From Gigaspora margarita (lineage: Eukaryota; Glomeromycota; Glomeromycetes; Diversisporales; Gigasporaceae), in contig WTPW01000014.1 in assembly GCA_009809945.1 (NCBI GenBank), forward strand, positions 483,271-547,270: a DNA stretch of 64,000 bases, in the 5' to 3' direction. This document shows positions 9,392 to 21,290 of the stretch, piece after piece; positions within the stretch are counted from its first letter, which is position 1, and each line of letters begins with the position of its first letter. Both the position numbers and the translations under genes were made by a program. The notes under the pieces were generated by a model, which saw only the letters and a program-made list of their open reading frames with translations, searched no databases and was not told where the DNA came from.

Positions 9392-12300
9392 ATGGCAGGT
9401 TTTAAAATACGATTACTTTTAAATGTCGGCATTTTTTTATCCATTGTAAATGCGGATAGAACAGTATTTATTGATCCAAATGATCCTTGGCAAGTACTTG
9501 AAGGATGGGGAACGAGTTTATGCTGGTGGGCAAATGCGCTTGGTGGATTTCCGGATGTTAGGGACCAAACAGCAGATCTAGTGTTTGATCTTGATAAGGT
9601 ACTTTCTTATTTTGCAATTCTTATAATATTTCCATTCTTTTTTTTTTTTTTAAAAAAAAAAAAAAAACTCTAGACATGATGAAAAAATGTTTAGGTCACA
9701 TTATAACGAACTTTTGATTTGTTAGTTAATGATTACTAGCATGTATCCTGAACATTTTTTTTTAAAGCTAGCTATAATAAAAGATGTGATACCTAAATTT
9801 TTTTCCGCATAGTTATTTTTAGAGATTGTACCTGTCAAGCAAACTTCTACAAATGTATTAATAAATTATCCGGTTATCCGATAATTTATTATAACCATAT
9901 GATATATAATATTTTTTAACCCATGTACAATCTCTAGTTATTTTTAACGACTTGGTTGATTAAAAGATTCATACAGACTCGGACTTCATCAGAAAAAATT
10001 TTTAGTGCAGTTCTGTGCAGTTTTGCAAAAATGCAGGTTTTTGCAAAGTTTTTATAATTTGAAGATTACCAGAATTGTATTTAACTTTTGTGGCTAGCTG
10101 CTGAGTCTGGAGTTTTGCGTAGATTTTCATTTAATTGATTATTTAAATTTTTTTTGCAAATCTACACAGAACTGCATTAAAAAATTATTCCGAATGTTAG
10201 ATGATTTGCTGTGTTTCACGATCACAATTACAAAAGATCATTTTAAATGAAATCTGAATAGCAATATAATCTGATACAAAATTCGCTTTTACAAAATTAC
10301 CAAAAACATGTATAATTTACCAGTAATGTATCATAAATTTTACAACCCTATTAGTTGGAAACTCAGATTTCGCTAAGCATTATAAATTTTTTATTGTCGT
10401 AATACCGGAGAGTGAAACACACGCTTTATAGGTTTATCTTTCTGACGCAGATAGGAGATTTTCACAATCACGTGATAGTGACTGTGTGCACAAAAAAATG
10501 ATCACCAACAAAATTTTTTATCCGACATGTCTTATGTGAACACCGAAAAATTTTTGTGCAAATTATTCGGTCACCTCCTAATATAATACACAAATTTTCA
10601 TCATCTCTTAAGAGGTGAATGGAAAATTGTGTATTTCTATTAGAAGGAGGCCGAATAAGTTACACAAAAATCGTCCGTTGTTTACGCCAGACATGTCGGA
10701 TAAGCGTATTATTGGTCAAATTGTTGCTGATAATTACTGATTTATTCACAGCAGATACCGCATTATGACGTGACCTTCGGGCACGTCATAAAAACAGTAT
10801 ACTAGTGAATAATCAGTATCATCCACAACATGACCAATAACAAGTACTTATTGCGATACATATACCATCGTTATCGCTATATATTGATCACATAACTTAC
10901 GTATATATTATATACTATTTTTTATGAATATAATTTATTACGTATATTCTAGTGCTAGTGAATAAGTAACGGAAATGGCATTTCACAATACAATTTTGTG
11001 CTCTGTATCCTAGGTAAAACTTCTGATGTGTGTTTCACTCTGCCGTAAAACTATTCAGATATGATAAATAATCTTGAGTCTGGTCTTTTATTTGTGATGT
11101 TTCATTGATTATACTGGAATACAGTATGGCAATGTTTCAATCAGAATCCGCATATGGATTAGGTCCGTTATAAGTTTAAATATGTATTTATTATTCCTGC
11201 GCAAGTTTCTAATGTCAACCGATGCCCGCAAGCGTATTTGGTCACTATATGGCAATTCTATAGTTGTTTTCATAAATTCCGGGGCAATTAAATCGCTTTA
11301 AGTTACAAGTCAGAATCAATATGGGCAATTCTATAATTGGTTCATAAATTTCAGGACAGTTGAACCGTTTAAGTTACCAAATCAGAATCAATTTGTTACA
11401 AACGTCAGTCATCATTAGAAACTTATCATTTGAGTCATCGACAAATTTTAAGTCATCCCAGAATTTATGAAAAAAAAACCTAGAATTATCCCAGGAAAAT
11501 AAACATATGAACTTGATCCAAACGGATCTGATGATTTTTATGGTTTTGGATCCATACTTAAACTCGATTCAATCTTTCTGATCGAATAAGATATTATGAA
11601 TATGTAAATAAATGTAAATAACTAAATTTGAATTTAAAAATAGGGATTAGGATTAAATGTTATTCGATATAATATCGGAGGAGGAGATAATCAAAGTCAT
11701 CATCACATGAGAATTGGGGGTGATGTGCCAGGTTTTCGGCCATGTCAAAATTGTGATTATAATTGGACCTCTGATGCAAATCAAAGATGGATTTTATTTG
11801 GTATGTAATGTTAAAGATAATGTACAACATTTTTATCGTGAATTAATGTATAATAACTAATAGCTGCGAAGGAGCGTGGTGCTGATATCTTTGAGGCATT
11901 TTCCAATAGGTATGTAAGCTACATTGTAATAATTTTTTTTAAAAAAAAAAATTTATGTAACACCTTTGTACTTTTTCAGCCCTCCATATTGGATGACGAA
12001 TAGGTTAGTTATCAAAAAATAATTCCGCTGTAGGTAATAAAATTATTTCAAATCTCTCTTGAATTTTTGTAGTGGCTGCTCTTCTGGAGGTCCAAACTAC
12101 GCTAATAACCTCAATTCCGACTATTACGATCAATTTGCTGATTATCTGACTGAAGTTGTTAAATGGTATAAAGATGAACAAGGACTTGTTTTCAGAACTC
12201 TAGAACCATTCAATGAACCAACAACTGGACTTTGGAAAGAATTTGGTATGAACTTACAATTTTGTCTATATACAGAAGTTGGTCGAATAGTTGGTCAAAC

Positions 12301-13680
12301 TTTCGCGATTAGCTATCATATGTTTTAATTAAATAATTTTTCTAAAATTTATTGAGCTGATCATTTAACTACTAGTTTCTACAAAGTTTTTATCAATATT
12401 TCGATTAAATTTGTATTACTATTATTTTATTTTATTTTTTTTTAAGTACAAAAAACGCATAACACATTATCTATTCAAACAGGTTCCCAAGAAGGATGTA
12501 CTTACAAATATTTAGCAATGGATGAAGTTGTTGACAAGGTAATCTTTACCAATATTAGAAAAAAAAAATCAAAATATCTACTAAAATTAAATTTTTCAGG
12601 TCGGTGCTTATCTTAATAAAAAAGGTCTCTCAGGCACAACATCCGTTTCAATCGCAGATGAAGGTTTATTTGAAGGAGAAATTACTACCATTGCTGCTAT
12701 TTCTACCTTAAATATTTTTGGTGATCATGCTAAATCATATGTCAGCCAGTACAATACACATGCTTATTTCGGATTTCTAAGAACACCACTTTTTGATATT
12801 GCAAAAAACGATGGTAAAAGACTTTGGATGAGCGAATGGTATGAAATATTTGTTGCATCAATTATATTTTATAAGTATTGTGAAATTATGCTAAGTTTTT
12901 TCGATTGAATGGTGGAATAGGGGATCTTGGTCATCAAAAGATATGTCTGCAAGTATTAAGCTTTCTGAACAAATTCTAAATGATATGAGAAATCTTAAGG
13001 TGAAAAGACAACAAATATAGTTAAAGATATATTTTATTTATTTGATATGGTTTTATCATGTATAATAACTATTTTTTATTTAAAAAAGCCTGTTGCATGG
13101 GTTTATTGGCAAGTAATTGAACATGTAGGTTATTTTCTTTTATTTTTATTTTAGATATGTATCTTAATACTAAAATATCAAATTTTGCTATATTTTCATT
13201 AGGCTCCTAATGGTAATGATGGTAAGGACTATGGCTTGATCGGTGCAGATTTTAGTAATTCTACCACTCCTCTAGATATACGTCTATCATTTTATGGATT
13301 TGCTCAATACACTAAATTTATTCGCCCAGGTATATTTTTTACTCATATATTTTCATATTAATAGTAAATTTTTTTTACTAAAATCCTATTTTAAAATTTC
13401 TTTAGGATATCAAATAATTTTTTCTAATGATGGTGATACTCTTGCTGCACAAGACAAGCAAAAAAACACTTGTTTTAGTTTGCACAAATAAGAATAATGC
13501 ATCAGATGTTTGGAATATTAATGTTTCTAAGTTCAATATTAGATCATTTAACGCTTACCGTACATCTAATAACAATGAAACGTTAAGTTATTACCAAATA
13601 CATGGAATATTACTGGTGGTATTTTAACTTATAAAAGTCCAGCTAATTCTATTACTACTTGGGTCTTTAAACTTACTTAG
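9392..13680 (+). CDS. Secreted GH30-type glycoside hydrolase (endo-beta-1,6-galactanase-like), 11 exons, last exon with two indels
   Basis: Exons read by eye: 9392-9598, 11644-11800, 11864-11909, 11980-12003, 12073-12245, 12483-12538, 12600-12838, 12921-12999, 13089-13124, 13203-13329, 13406-13680. All have GT-AG introns and phases agree, giving about 470 residues, normal for the family. Residues 1-21 are a signal peptide, so the enzyme is secreted or wall-bound. Conserved family features are GWGTSLCWWAN, GLNVIRYNIGGGD, SPPYWMT, the acid/base Glu in FNEP (exon 5) and the nucleophile Glu in LWMSEWG (exons 7-8). Substrate is inferred from family resemblance: beta-1,6-linked galactan or glucan. 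In exon 11 the A run 13460-13466 shifts the frame to an early stop at 13489-13491, and a second indel near 13581-13590 is needed to reach the family-like C terminus (ITGG to the stop at 13678-13680). These could be decay or homopolymer errors. Confidence 0.85.
9821..9935. mobile_element. 115-bp MULE-like MITE with 10-bp target duplication
   Basis: The 11-bp terminal repeats AGAGATTGTAC/GTACAATCTCT are flanked on both sides by AGTTATTTTT (9811-9820 and 9936-9945). A 10-bp duplication fits the 8 to 11 bp range of Mutator-like elements. An internal hairpin TAAATTATCCGG...CCGATAATTTA is present. Confidence 0.7.
9992..10190. mobile_element. Foldback/MITE, about 200 bp, in GH30 intron 1
   Basis: The left arm (about 9992-10030, with core TGCAGTTCTGTGCAGTTTTG) pairs with the right arm (about 10152-10190). 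Roughly 35 of 40 positions pair. The exact ends and target duplication are not clear. Confidence 0.55.
10405..11045. mobile_element. Mariner-like TIR element in GH30 intron 1
   Basis: The left terminus CCGGAGAGTGAAACACAC and right terminus GTGTGTTTCACTCTGCCG pair at 16 of 18 positions. TA flanks both sides (10403-10404, 11046-11047). The 641-bp interior has no open frame but contains two further palindromes. Confidence 0.65.
10503..10846. repeat. Two adjoining foldback palindromes nested in the intron element
   Basis: The first has arms of about 100 bp (10503-10600 against 10617-10716; shared blocks ATCCGACATGTC and TTCGGNCNCCTNCTAAT). The second has arms of about 60 bp (10707-10775 against 10780-10846) centred on GACGTGACCTTCGGGCACGTC. 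Both share an ATTGGTCA edge. They are probably nested miniature elements. Confidence 0.55.
11251..11392 (+). repeat. Diverged direct tandem duplication, about 70 bp twice
   Basis: 11251-11320 and 11324-11392 share GGCAATTCTATA, CATAAATT, CAATTaAAtCG and CAGAATCAAT in order, with scattered substitutions. Confidence 0.65.
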
Positions 13681-14209
13681 TAGATAAGCTTAAGAACATC
13701 TTAGTGATCATATCGAGGTGCTAGAATAAGACAAGAGAAAGTAGGACCCTTTAAATTTTTTTAATATTTTTATCAAATTATATCAAATTATTTATCCTTA
13801 TTTCAGTATTTATTTATCCTTGAATTGTTTATACTTCGACCACATGTCTGATTCATAGTTTATTCATGTTAATTTCTTCACAATGTAAATTAAAATCATG
13901 TATAGTAATGTACATAAAGTGGAATAGTTTATTCAAGTATCTAAACAATAAATATTCTTTATAAATACGCGAATATAATGTTAAACACTTAGTTTAAAAA
14001 TATTATTTAAACTCACATGATAAATAAACACAAATAAAATTAAATTAAATAGTAGATGTTCGTGAACTTGAATAGCTTATTTTGAATACTAAGATACTCA
14101 TGTATTAAATTATCATAAATATTTTTAAATGAAATTAATGCGCTAAGTATTTATTTTATAAATATTTTATACTTACATGCAAAATTACTGCAAATAAATT
14201 AAATTATAA
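13681..14209. other. AT-rich 3' flank of the GH30 gene
   Basis: No gene is seen. Repeated TAAATTAAAT and AAATATTTTATA segments dominate. No clear polyadenylation signal can be picked out in so AT-rich a region. Confidence 0.4.
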
Positions 14210-14695
14210 TGTCACGGGCAAAAGGTAGATCTACAAAATTGGGCACAGTAAACTTGTGACTAAAAGAAGTAAACGCCACCCTATTTGAGGCTAAGTGTTT
14301 GTCTATCAGGTAAGGCTTGTTGGCCGAATAGGATAAACAAACAAATGTGAAACTCAAACATCCGAAGAACAAGTACGAATAGGAAGAAAAGAGAAAATCA
14401 GATACAATTATGAGAGGCTGTAATGTTAAATATTGTAATGAGCAAAGCAAAGCCTTTGTATGATGTAATTATTGTTATAAGCCCTACTTTAGAGTTAGTT
14501 TCTTACATTCTTCTTAGATAATTAATCTAAGCCCCATGGGTTCTTTATGGAAGTAAAAAGTTATAAAAACCCTATGATTTCGCTGTTGTAAAGGACATCC
14601 TACCAGATTCCAATATTTAACTTATAATATATTTTTTATTAAAATCATTTTAATAAATCGTTTAATTAAAAAATTACCAAATCACCCTCGTCACA
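14210..14695 (+). mobile_element. Candidate solo or 5' LTR
   Basis: Begins TGTCACGGGC and ends CCCTCGTCACA, thus TG...CA, with a promoter-like TATAAAAACCC at about 14562. Some 80 bases downstream (14780) lies ATTTGGTAGTGACTG, which resembles a primer-binding region of Ty3-type elements. No matching second LTR or target duplication was found, so it may be a remnant. Confidence 0.35.
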
Positions 14696-15095
14696 CCTCT
14701 GGTGAGTTGCCTTATCACAAAAATTTATATAGTTTCACATATAAGTTATTGACCCAACTGTTCACCCCATAACATTTGGTAGTGACTGTGAGATACCGAC
14801 TTCATAAAATTTTATAACCCAGTTAAATGAAAGAAATATCAAATTAATCATTTTATATATAAAAATATCAATTGATTTTAAACCCCTTTGATTACCTGAT
14901 TTATCGAACAAGCAAGCACTGCCATTGTTCAATTAATCACTCACATAAATCCAATTTCACCCTTGATCACATGCTGATCAGTTAATATTATTAACAATTG
15001 AATTTCAACCTTTCAGCTTGTGCACCCTAAAATAGAAGAAGAGTTATATAATTAGAGTTGAATTAAAACCATCCCTGAGAAGATATAAGAAATAC
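14696..15095. other. Intergenic sequence without recognisable gene
   Basis: May be internal sequence of the LTR element proposed just upstream. No conserved motif is seen beyond the primer-site-like TTTGGTAGTGAC. Confidence 0.3.
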
Positions 15096-15103
15096 GGTAT
15101 AAG

Positions 15104-16056
15104 TAGGGCTGTTAATCAATCCGTCTGGTCCGTCTTGGTCCAAAGACTGGCGGTCTTTTAGAAAGTTGGACCAGACTGCGGTCCAGGACCGATTAGGACC
15201 GATCAGTATGAGACTGGACAGACCNATTATTAGATGCCACATAAATTACACCAACATGTTAATTATTATGTATTATTACACGTTATTATTATAGACTCCA
15301 TTCAAATTATTAGTTTATTACTTGTTTTAATTGCATTAAAGCTACCTCTAACAATATTTAAATCTGTCTATTATTATTAGTGATGACAATCCTGTCCTGA
15401 AGAAATCTAGACAATCATAAAAATATTAGATTTGTATATCTAATTCTTGTTAAAGAAAACCAGTTATTATAATTAAGAAAATCTGATTTAAATTTTTAAA
15501 TTTATTATCGTTGTCTAAGTCTCTAAAAATCAACTTTACATATAATGTATATTTATAATTGTGCTAATAATCCGAACCCAATAAGTCAAAAAATTAGGTT
15601 ATATATGTTCGTTACAATAATTTAATACTAACTATATTAACACCAATAGTCTTCTTGGTCTGCCCTATAAAGATTAGAATTCCCAGTCCTAAGACAGACT
15701 GCAGGACTGGTGGTTTTATTTGAACTAATTAACACCTACACCTGATTTACGCCATAAAAAATTCAGTTTTTCCAAATTTAGACCAGTTATTTGCTTAAAC
15801 TATCGCTATGACTTTATGTCAACTCAGTAAAAAGTTTTCTCACGACTATAGTTAGATATTTCATTTATTGCGTACATGTTAAATATCTCAAAAAATCGCA
15901 GAATCAGATTACGATTTTATCTATAATTTATGATTTAATAATAAGTGTTATTAGGACCGACGGTCTTTTCGGTACGTCCCAAAAAAGACAGGACAGTCCC
16001 GGTCCTAGGACGGACCAGCGGTCCATCGGTTTGAGTCAGACCACTTAACAGTCCTA
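15104..16056. mobile_element. Non-autonomous hAT-like element, perfect 8-bp duplication GGTATAAG
   Basis: The ends are TAGGGCTGTTAATC and, inverted, TAGGACTGTTAAG. GGTATAAG is repeated exactly at 15096-15103 and 16057-16064. Both ends are packed with GGTCC/GGACC/AGACCG motifs, the usual subterminal transposase-binding pattern of hAT elements, and the 500-bp centre is plain AT-rich DNA. It has no transposase. One N lies at 15225. Confidence 0.85.
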
Positions 16057-16064
16057 GGTATAAG

Positions 16065-17322
16065 TGATACTTATATTTGTTTGACTGCACAGTAGTAAAA
16101 GATAGAAGAACCATGAGATAGCAGCAAATCAACATAATACTCAGAAATTAGGTTTTTATTATACTGTAATTACAGTAGCATACGAGCTAAGGGAACAATT
16201 TTGTATCTTTACTCACCCTTATTATAATCTTAATAAGTATAATTAAACTTAAACAATTGAAAAAGAATACTGATTTAAAAATATATATATATATATATAT
16301 ATATATTTTTTAACTTATTTAAGAAACCTTTTATATCTAATATCAAAACACAAGTCTATTATTGGAATATATACCATTCATTGCTTTCTAAATAAGATTT
16401 GTACTACTTTTCTACCAATGATTTATAAAGAGGATAAGTCACTGGATCGCTGTACCAAGTCTGAAATACTATCGGGTTACATCATCTTAACTGACATATA
16501 GTATTTAAAGAATATTGTAAAGAGAATAAATAATAGAATGAATACAATTGTCATAGTGAATAAAACCAATTCGTTACAAAATTTTCTATAATAATTGAAA
16601 AGTTTACAAAATGAAAGTAACAAATTTCGAAGAATCGACGTACAAAACTCAAAAATTAGAATAAATACAAAGATTTATTATTCCTTTATTATTACTAACT
16701 AATAATAGTTTTACCCTATATCGCAAATTCGAAGTTCATAGATAATTTATGGGTACTTAACTCTTGTGACACCATAGAACCCAGAGCATACCGAATTAAA
16801 TTCAGTCAAAAATGCAAGTCTCCTAAGTCCTACATTACAGATGTCTAAAATCTAGCTTCTTAGTAATAGGGTCATTTTCTTTGCATCTGCAATAACTCAG
16901 CATTAATTTTTCAACAACAGTCATACCAACGAACATTTATTTACCCAACATTCTATCAAAACATTGATCATTCGGTAAAGTTAAAACTCAATCAATCTTG
17001 AAACTCTGTGATACATAATACCGTATCGAGCAGTAGATTTGTATTCAAACCTATGAAGAGAAAATTAGTATTGAATTTTCCTAATAAACCTTTAAGAAAT
17101 TATACTATAAGTTAAGGATACTTATCAAATATTTGGCATTAGCTCCACAAAACCAAAAGTTCCAAAGAATCCATATCAATTCTACACTCCTTTATTCAAA
17201 ATCATTTTTTCTTGTTAGGCTTCATCTTGGTAATTTATTAATAGAAGTTTACTTATATATATATAAAAAAAAACTTTTACCTTTAAACTTTTAAAATAAA
17301 TAACAAACAATTCCAACAATTT
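16065..17322. other. AT-rich region upstream of the gypsy remnant
   Basis: Contains an AT dinucleotide run (about 16281-16307) and no convincing open frame. Part may be the eroded 5' LTR and leader of the gypsy element that starts coding at 17323; no LTR pair could be matched by eye. Confidence 0.35.
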
Positions 17323-18200
17323 ATGGAGTTGATGACCAAAGCAGTTAGTAAGGATGGACCTAAGTTCACAATAAAAGAAAATAACTTAGTGAAAGTTAAA
17401 TACTTTTATGGTACTGATAATGAAGACCCTTTTGAATAGTTTGATGATTTTGAAAGGGCAGCTAAAGCCAATAATTGGACTGAAAAACATAGGTTAAAGA
17501 TTGCTTCAGGATATTTAAAGAAAATGCCTGCTGAATAGAATAAAGAAAGCTTTGAATATTGGAAAGTTAAAGATAAAAATGAAAAAGAACAGAATAAAAG
17601 TTTTTATCACTTATTTGTAGAACAATTTGCTTTCGAAGAATGTTAACACCATTGACAGATTGAATTATATGAACTACATCAAAAGGAGGCAGAAAAAGTA
17701 GATACCTATGCTACTAAATTCAAAAATTAATTAGTAAGGTTAATGTGAATAATGGTTTTTCAGATGGTTATGTGGTAAGAATGTTTTTAAATGGGTTAAA
17801 AAGTAATAATGCCATATTTGTAGCTATAGCAGCCCCTAAAAATTTAAGTGAAGCAATAGCAGAAGCAAGAAGAGTTGAAGCTGGTGATTATTATGGCCAG
17901 CAACAATCCAAACATGAAAATGCATAGCAGAGAGTAGAAAATGAGTTAAGTGATATAAAGAAAAGAATTGAAGGTTTAGCACTAAACTATACAACCTTAT
18001 CTGCTAAATTAAAGGATACAGAAAGTAATCAACCTCAAGAAAGTATGTATAGAAGATACAACCAAAATAATTATAATTGGGAAAAGAAAGGAGAAATTGA
18101 ATGTAGAAATATGGAGAAAGGGGTCATATAGCTAGAAATTGTATGTTAGAGAAATCAAAATACCCATATAATAATTAAAGAAAAAAAAAGGAAATTTTAA
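17323..18200 (+). pseudogene. Gypsy gag remnant
   Basis: From the ATG at 17323 a capsid-like sequence reads (VKYFYGTDNEDPFE, FERAAKANNW, LKIASGYLKKMPAE). It is broken by TAG at 17437-17439 and 17536-17538 and by TAA and TGA at 17644 and 17653. Three of these replace positions where related gags have Trp. A second capsid block occupies 17745-17927 (DGYVVRMFLNGLKSNN), followed by a coiled-coil-like stretch. A zinc knuckle at about 18100-18145 (C...GHIARNC) is split by a frameshift and has lost its second Cys. Confidence 0.75.
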
Positions 18201-18549
18201 TCCAACAAAAAACATTAGTTTTTGTGAATTAGAGAACACTAACAATGAAGAAATATATACAGTAAATAATATTACCTCTATAAAAGCTACAAAATGACCA
18301 GCAAACTCTAAATGGAAAGATAGATTATAAAAAGTAGTTAGAGTACCTCAAGAAAAGAAAATAGAAGAACCAAATACAAATGATTCTATTATAATACAAA
18401 ATTCACTTCCTTTAAATAAGCCAAAAAGAAAATGTGGGCCTTCTAAAATTAATTTTTTAAAGCCCTATAATGTAGCAGATGATATCTTATCTCTACGTAC
18501 TAGTGCTATAGTAGGACAAATACTACAATACCCAAATCAAAGAAGAAAT

Positions 18550-18990
18550 TTGGCCAAGATATTAAAACAACCACCTATATCAAAGGAAACAAATTTTCTT
18601 AAAGAACATCTCTACACAACTGCTGCCTGGTGCTATATCAAGATTAGAAATAATCTAGTATTGGCCATATTAGGCTCAGGTGCTGCAATTAGTATAATAT
18701 CCAGACAATTATTGGATAAACTTGGTTTAAAAATAGATGATAAGTCTATTACAACAGTAGTAATGGCTACTGGAACAAAGGCTAAAACATTGGGAAAAAT
18801 TAGAGATGTTAGATTAATAATTAGAGATATTGTAGTGCCTACTACCCTACATGTAATAGAATCAACAGATGATACATTATTGCTAGGGACTGACTAGTTT
18901 CAGAAAACAAAGGCCAGAATTTATTTTGATAAACAAAAATTATATTTAAAATATGCTAATAGATTAGCAGAAGTTCCAATCTTTAATAGT
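18550..18990 (+). pseudogene. Gypsy retropepsin-like protease remnant
   Basis: The retropepsin fold is recognisable (WCYIKIRNNLVLAILGSGAA, then IISRQLLDKLGLK and a LLLGTD block). The active-site D-S/T-G triad reads GSG: the catalytic aspartate is replaced by glycine. A TAG at 18895-18897 interrupts the conserved LLLGTDWF-type segment where Trp is expected. Confidence 0.75.
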
Positions 18991-19230
18991 GGTATAGAAA
19001 GTCTTACTCCTTATGAAGATATTGATGTGTATAGTGAAGGTGGTGATACTTTTGATGAATTTGACTATGAGAAAGAAGAACTTGAAGAATTAGAAGAAGA
19101 AAATATCAACAGTTGACTCGTAAATAGAGCAGAAAATCCTGCACTATACCTTACTAGTATTGAAGAAGTTTCTACCAAAAAGGAAGATGAAAAAGAAAAA
19201 GACAAGTCTCTAGAAAAAGAAATCCAAGAA

Positions 19231-20637
19231 ATGGTCAACAATTATGAAATAACTCCACAACAACAGTTAAAGATCCAAGCATTTCTACTTATAGAAATAG
19301 AAATGTTTGCCCAAGGTCTTAAATATTTAGGATGCACTAATGCCATAACCCATAGTATTAATACAGGTAATGCTATTCCAATTAAACAAGAGTATTATAG
19401 AGCAGCTTATAAAGAAAATAACTTTATAAGAAAAGAAATAAATAGATTAAGACAACAGGAACTTATTATAGAAATAAACAGTTCTTGGGCATCTCTAGTA
19501 GAAATTGTACCAAAGAAAAATGAAAAATTATGCTTCTTATAGACTACCGAAAACTTAATTCAGTTACTAAAAAGGACAATTATCCACTTCCACATATTAC
19601 TGATCTTCTGGATACATTTGGAAATGCCAAATGGTTTTCTACTCTTGATTTGATGAGTGGATATTGGCAAGTTGGAGTAAACAAAGCAGATATAGAAAAA
19701 ACTACCTTTATTACAAAATATGGTACTTATGCCTTTAAAGTAATGCCATTTGGACTTTGTAATGCTCCAGGAACATTTCAAAGACTTATGGATAAGATAC
19801 TTGGGGAGAGTAATGGAACCTTTGCTGTCATATATCTAGATGATATTAATATATATTCTAGTTCATTTGAAGAACATCTAGAACATCTAAAAATTATTTT
19901 TGATAAGTTAAAGAATGCTGGATTGAAATTAAATCCTGAAAAGTGTTCCTTTTTTAGATCTAAAATAAATTATCTAGGACATATAATAAATAAGGAAGAG
20001 GTAAAACCTGATGAATATAAGGTTGAAAAAGTAAAGAATTTCCAGTACCTCAAAATCTTCAACAACTAAGAGGATTCATTGGATTATTATTATATTATCA
20101 TCAGTTTATTAAAGGATTTGCAACAATAGCTTGACCTCTACATAAATTATTAGAAAAAGATGTTTCTTATAAGTGGACTAAAGATCAACAAAATGCATTT
20201 GAAATATTAAAAAGACATCTTATAAAGGCACCTATTTTAAGGTATCCAGATTTTAAAGAAATGTTTTATCTATATACTGATGCTTCTGGTATAGAATTAG
20301 GAGCTATATTAGCCCAAAAGGACAAAAATCACAAAGAATATGTAGTTGCATATGCATATAGAGGACTTTCAAAAACAGAACATAATTATTCAGCACCTGA
20401 AGTAGAATGTTTAGCTATAGTATGGGCTGTTGAACACTTTCATTATTATTTAGGTGCAAAACATTTTACCTTAAATTACGGACCATGCTACTCTTAAATG
20501 GTTATATACAACAGAACCAAAAGGTAAAAGAGCATGATGGATTTTAAGATTACAACCTTATAACTATTCCATTGTACATAGAGCTGGTAGAAAGCATTCC
20601 AATATAGATGCTTTATCAAGAAGGTATATATATTAAG
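19231..20637 (+). pseudogene. Gypsy reverse transcriptase and RNase H remnant
   Basis: RT motifs in order: PIKQEYYRAAY and SSWASLVEIVPKK (first frame, to 19542), DYRKLNSVTKKDNYPLP, STLDLMSGYWQV, MPFGLCNAPGTFQRLM, and the catalytic YLDD at about 19840-19851, then NYLGHII. Frameshifts lie near 19530 and 20040. RNase H follows with FYLYTDASGIELGAILAQ and ECLAIVWAVEHF; a frameshift near 20485 separates the TDHATLKWL region. A TGA near 20535 sits in the WILRLQPY block. DALSRR at about 20610-20628 marks the end of RNase H. Confidence 0.85.
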
Positions 20638-20700
20638 AGAAAATAAAAATAAATAAATAATAATTAAAACAAATAACACAAGATGAAACTTCAATTAAAA

Positions 20701-20955
20701 CCTCTGAATTACACTAAATAGTTAAGGTACTCTGCCTGTAAGTTACATTATGGTGCAAAAATTGGTAAAAGAAGGTACACTGCCTATAAGTCATTAATCT
20801 AGCCTGGTGCCAGCGGGGCTTAAGCTACAATAGGTATTATGCAAAAATTGGGGTTTGTTCAACCTGTTAGTTGGGTATCAAGCCTGGTACTGGCAGGGTT
20901 AGCTACCAAATAAGTACTGTGCAAAATCTGAACATAATTAGTGTAATTCAAAAGG
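20701..20955. mobile_element. Small TIR element inserted between RNase H and integrase
   Basis: CCTCTGAATTACACTAA (20701-20717) pairs with the inverted right end (20938-20955). The interior has two copies of an AAGCCTGGTxCxxGCxGGG block and GGTACTCTGCCT/GGTACACTGCCT repeats. The flanks AAA/AAA are uninformative. Confidence 0.55.
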
Positions 20956-21129
20956 AAACTAGTCCTAAGTTTTATTATAATAATAATTTATTCAAAAAAA
21001 AAAAATTTTTTTTAAAAAATTTTTTTTTTAACCAAAGAATTTAGAAACTTAAAATTTTATTAAAAATATATATATAGAAAGAAAATACAGTTTATTCATC
21101 AAAGAAAAGCCTATATCCCATCTCCTCAC

Positions 21130-21290
21130 AATGCTTTCTTAAATGATATATTGGTTGATCAGCATAATCAGTTGGTATTGATGTAAAGGGCTGTTGAGAT
21201 AGCTGTATGTTCAATACCTACCAAGATTGTATGTACTACCCAGTATACTGAGGATATATGGCCTAGATTACAAGTTTTTGCTTTTAGTAT
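21130..21290 (+). mobile_element. Possible tRNA-derived SINE fragment
   Basis: An A-box-like TAATCAGTTGG (21165-21175) and a B-box-like TGTTCAATACC (21208-21218) are spaced 33 bases apart, as in a tRNA gene, but no acceptor stem pairs. It lies in the extra DNA between RNase H and integrase. No tail or duplication is certain. Confidence 0.4.

Larger units (their letters stand above)
9599..11643 (+). other. Intron 1 of the GH30 gene, 2045 bp, transposon-loaded
   Basis: The other introns of this gene are 60 to 240 bp. This one is 2 kb because it holds at least four inverted-repeat elements (listed separately) and a partly diverged direct duplication. Donor AAG|GTACTT and acceptor AATAG|GGATTAG keep phase 0. 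Confidence 0.8.
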
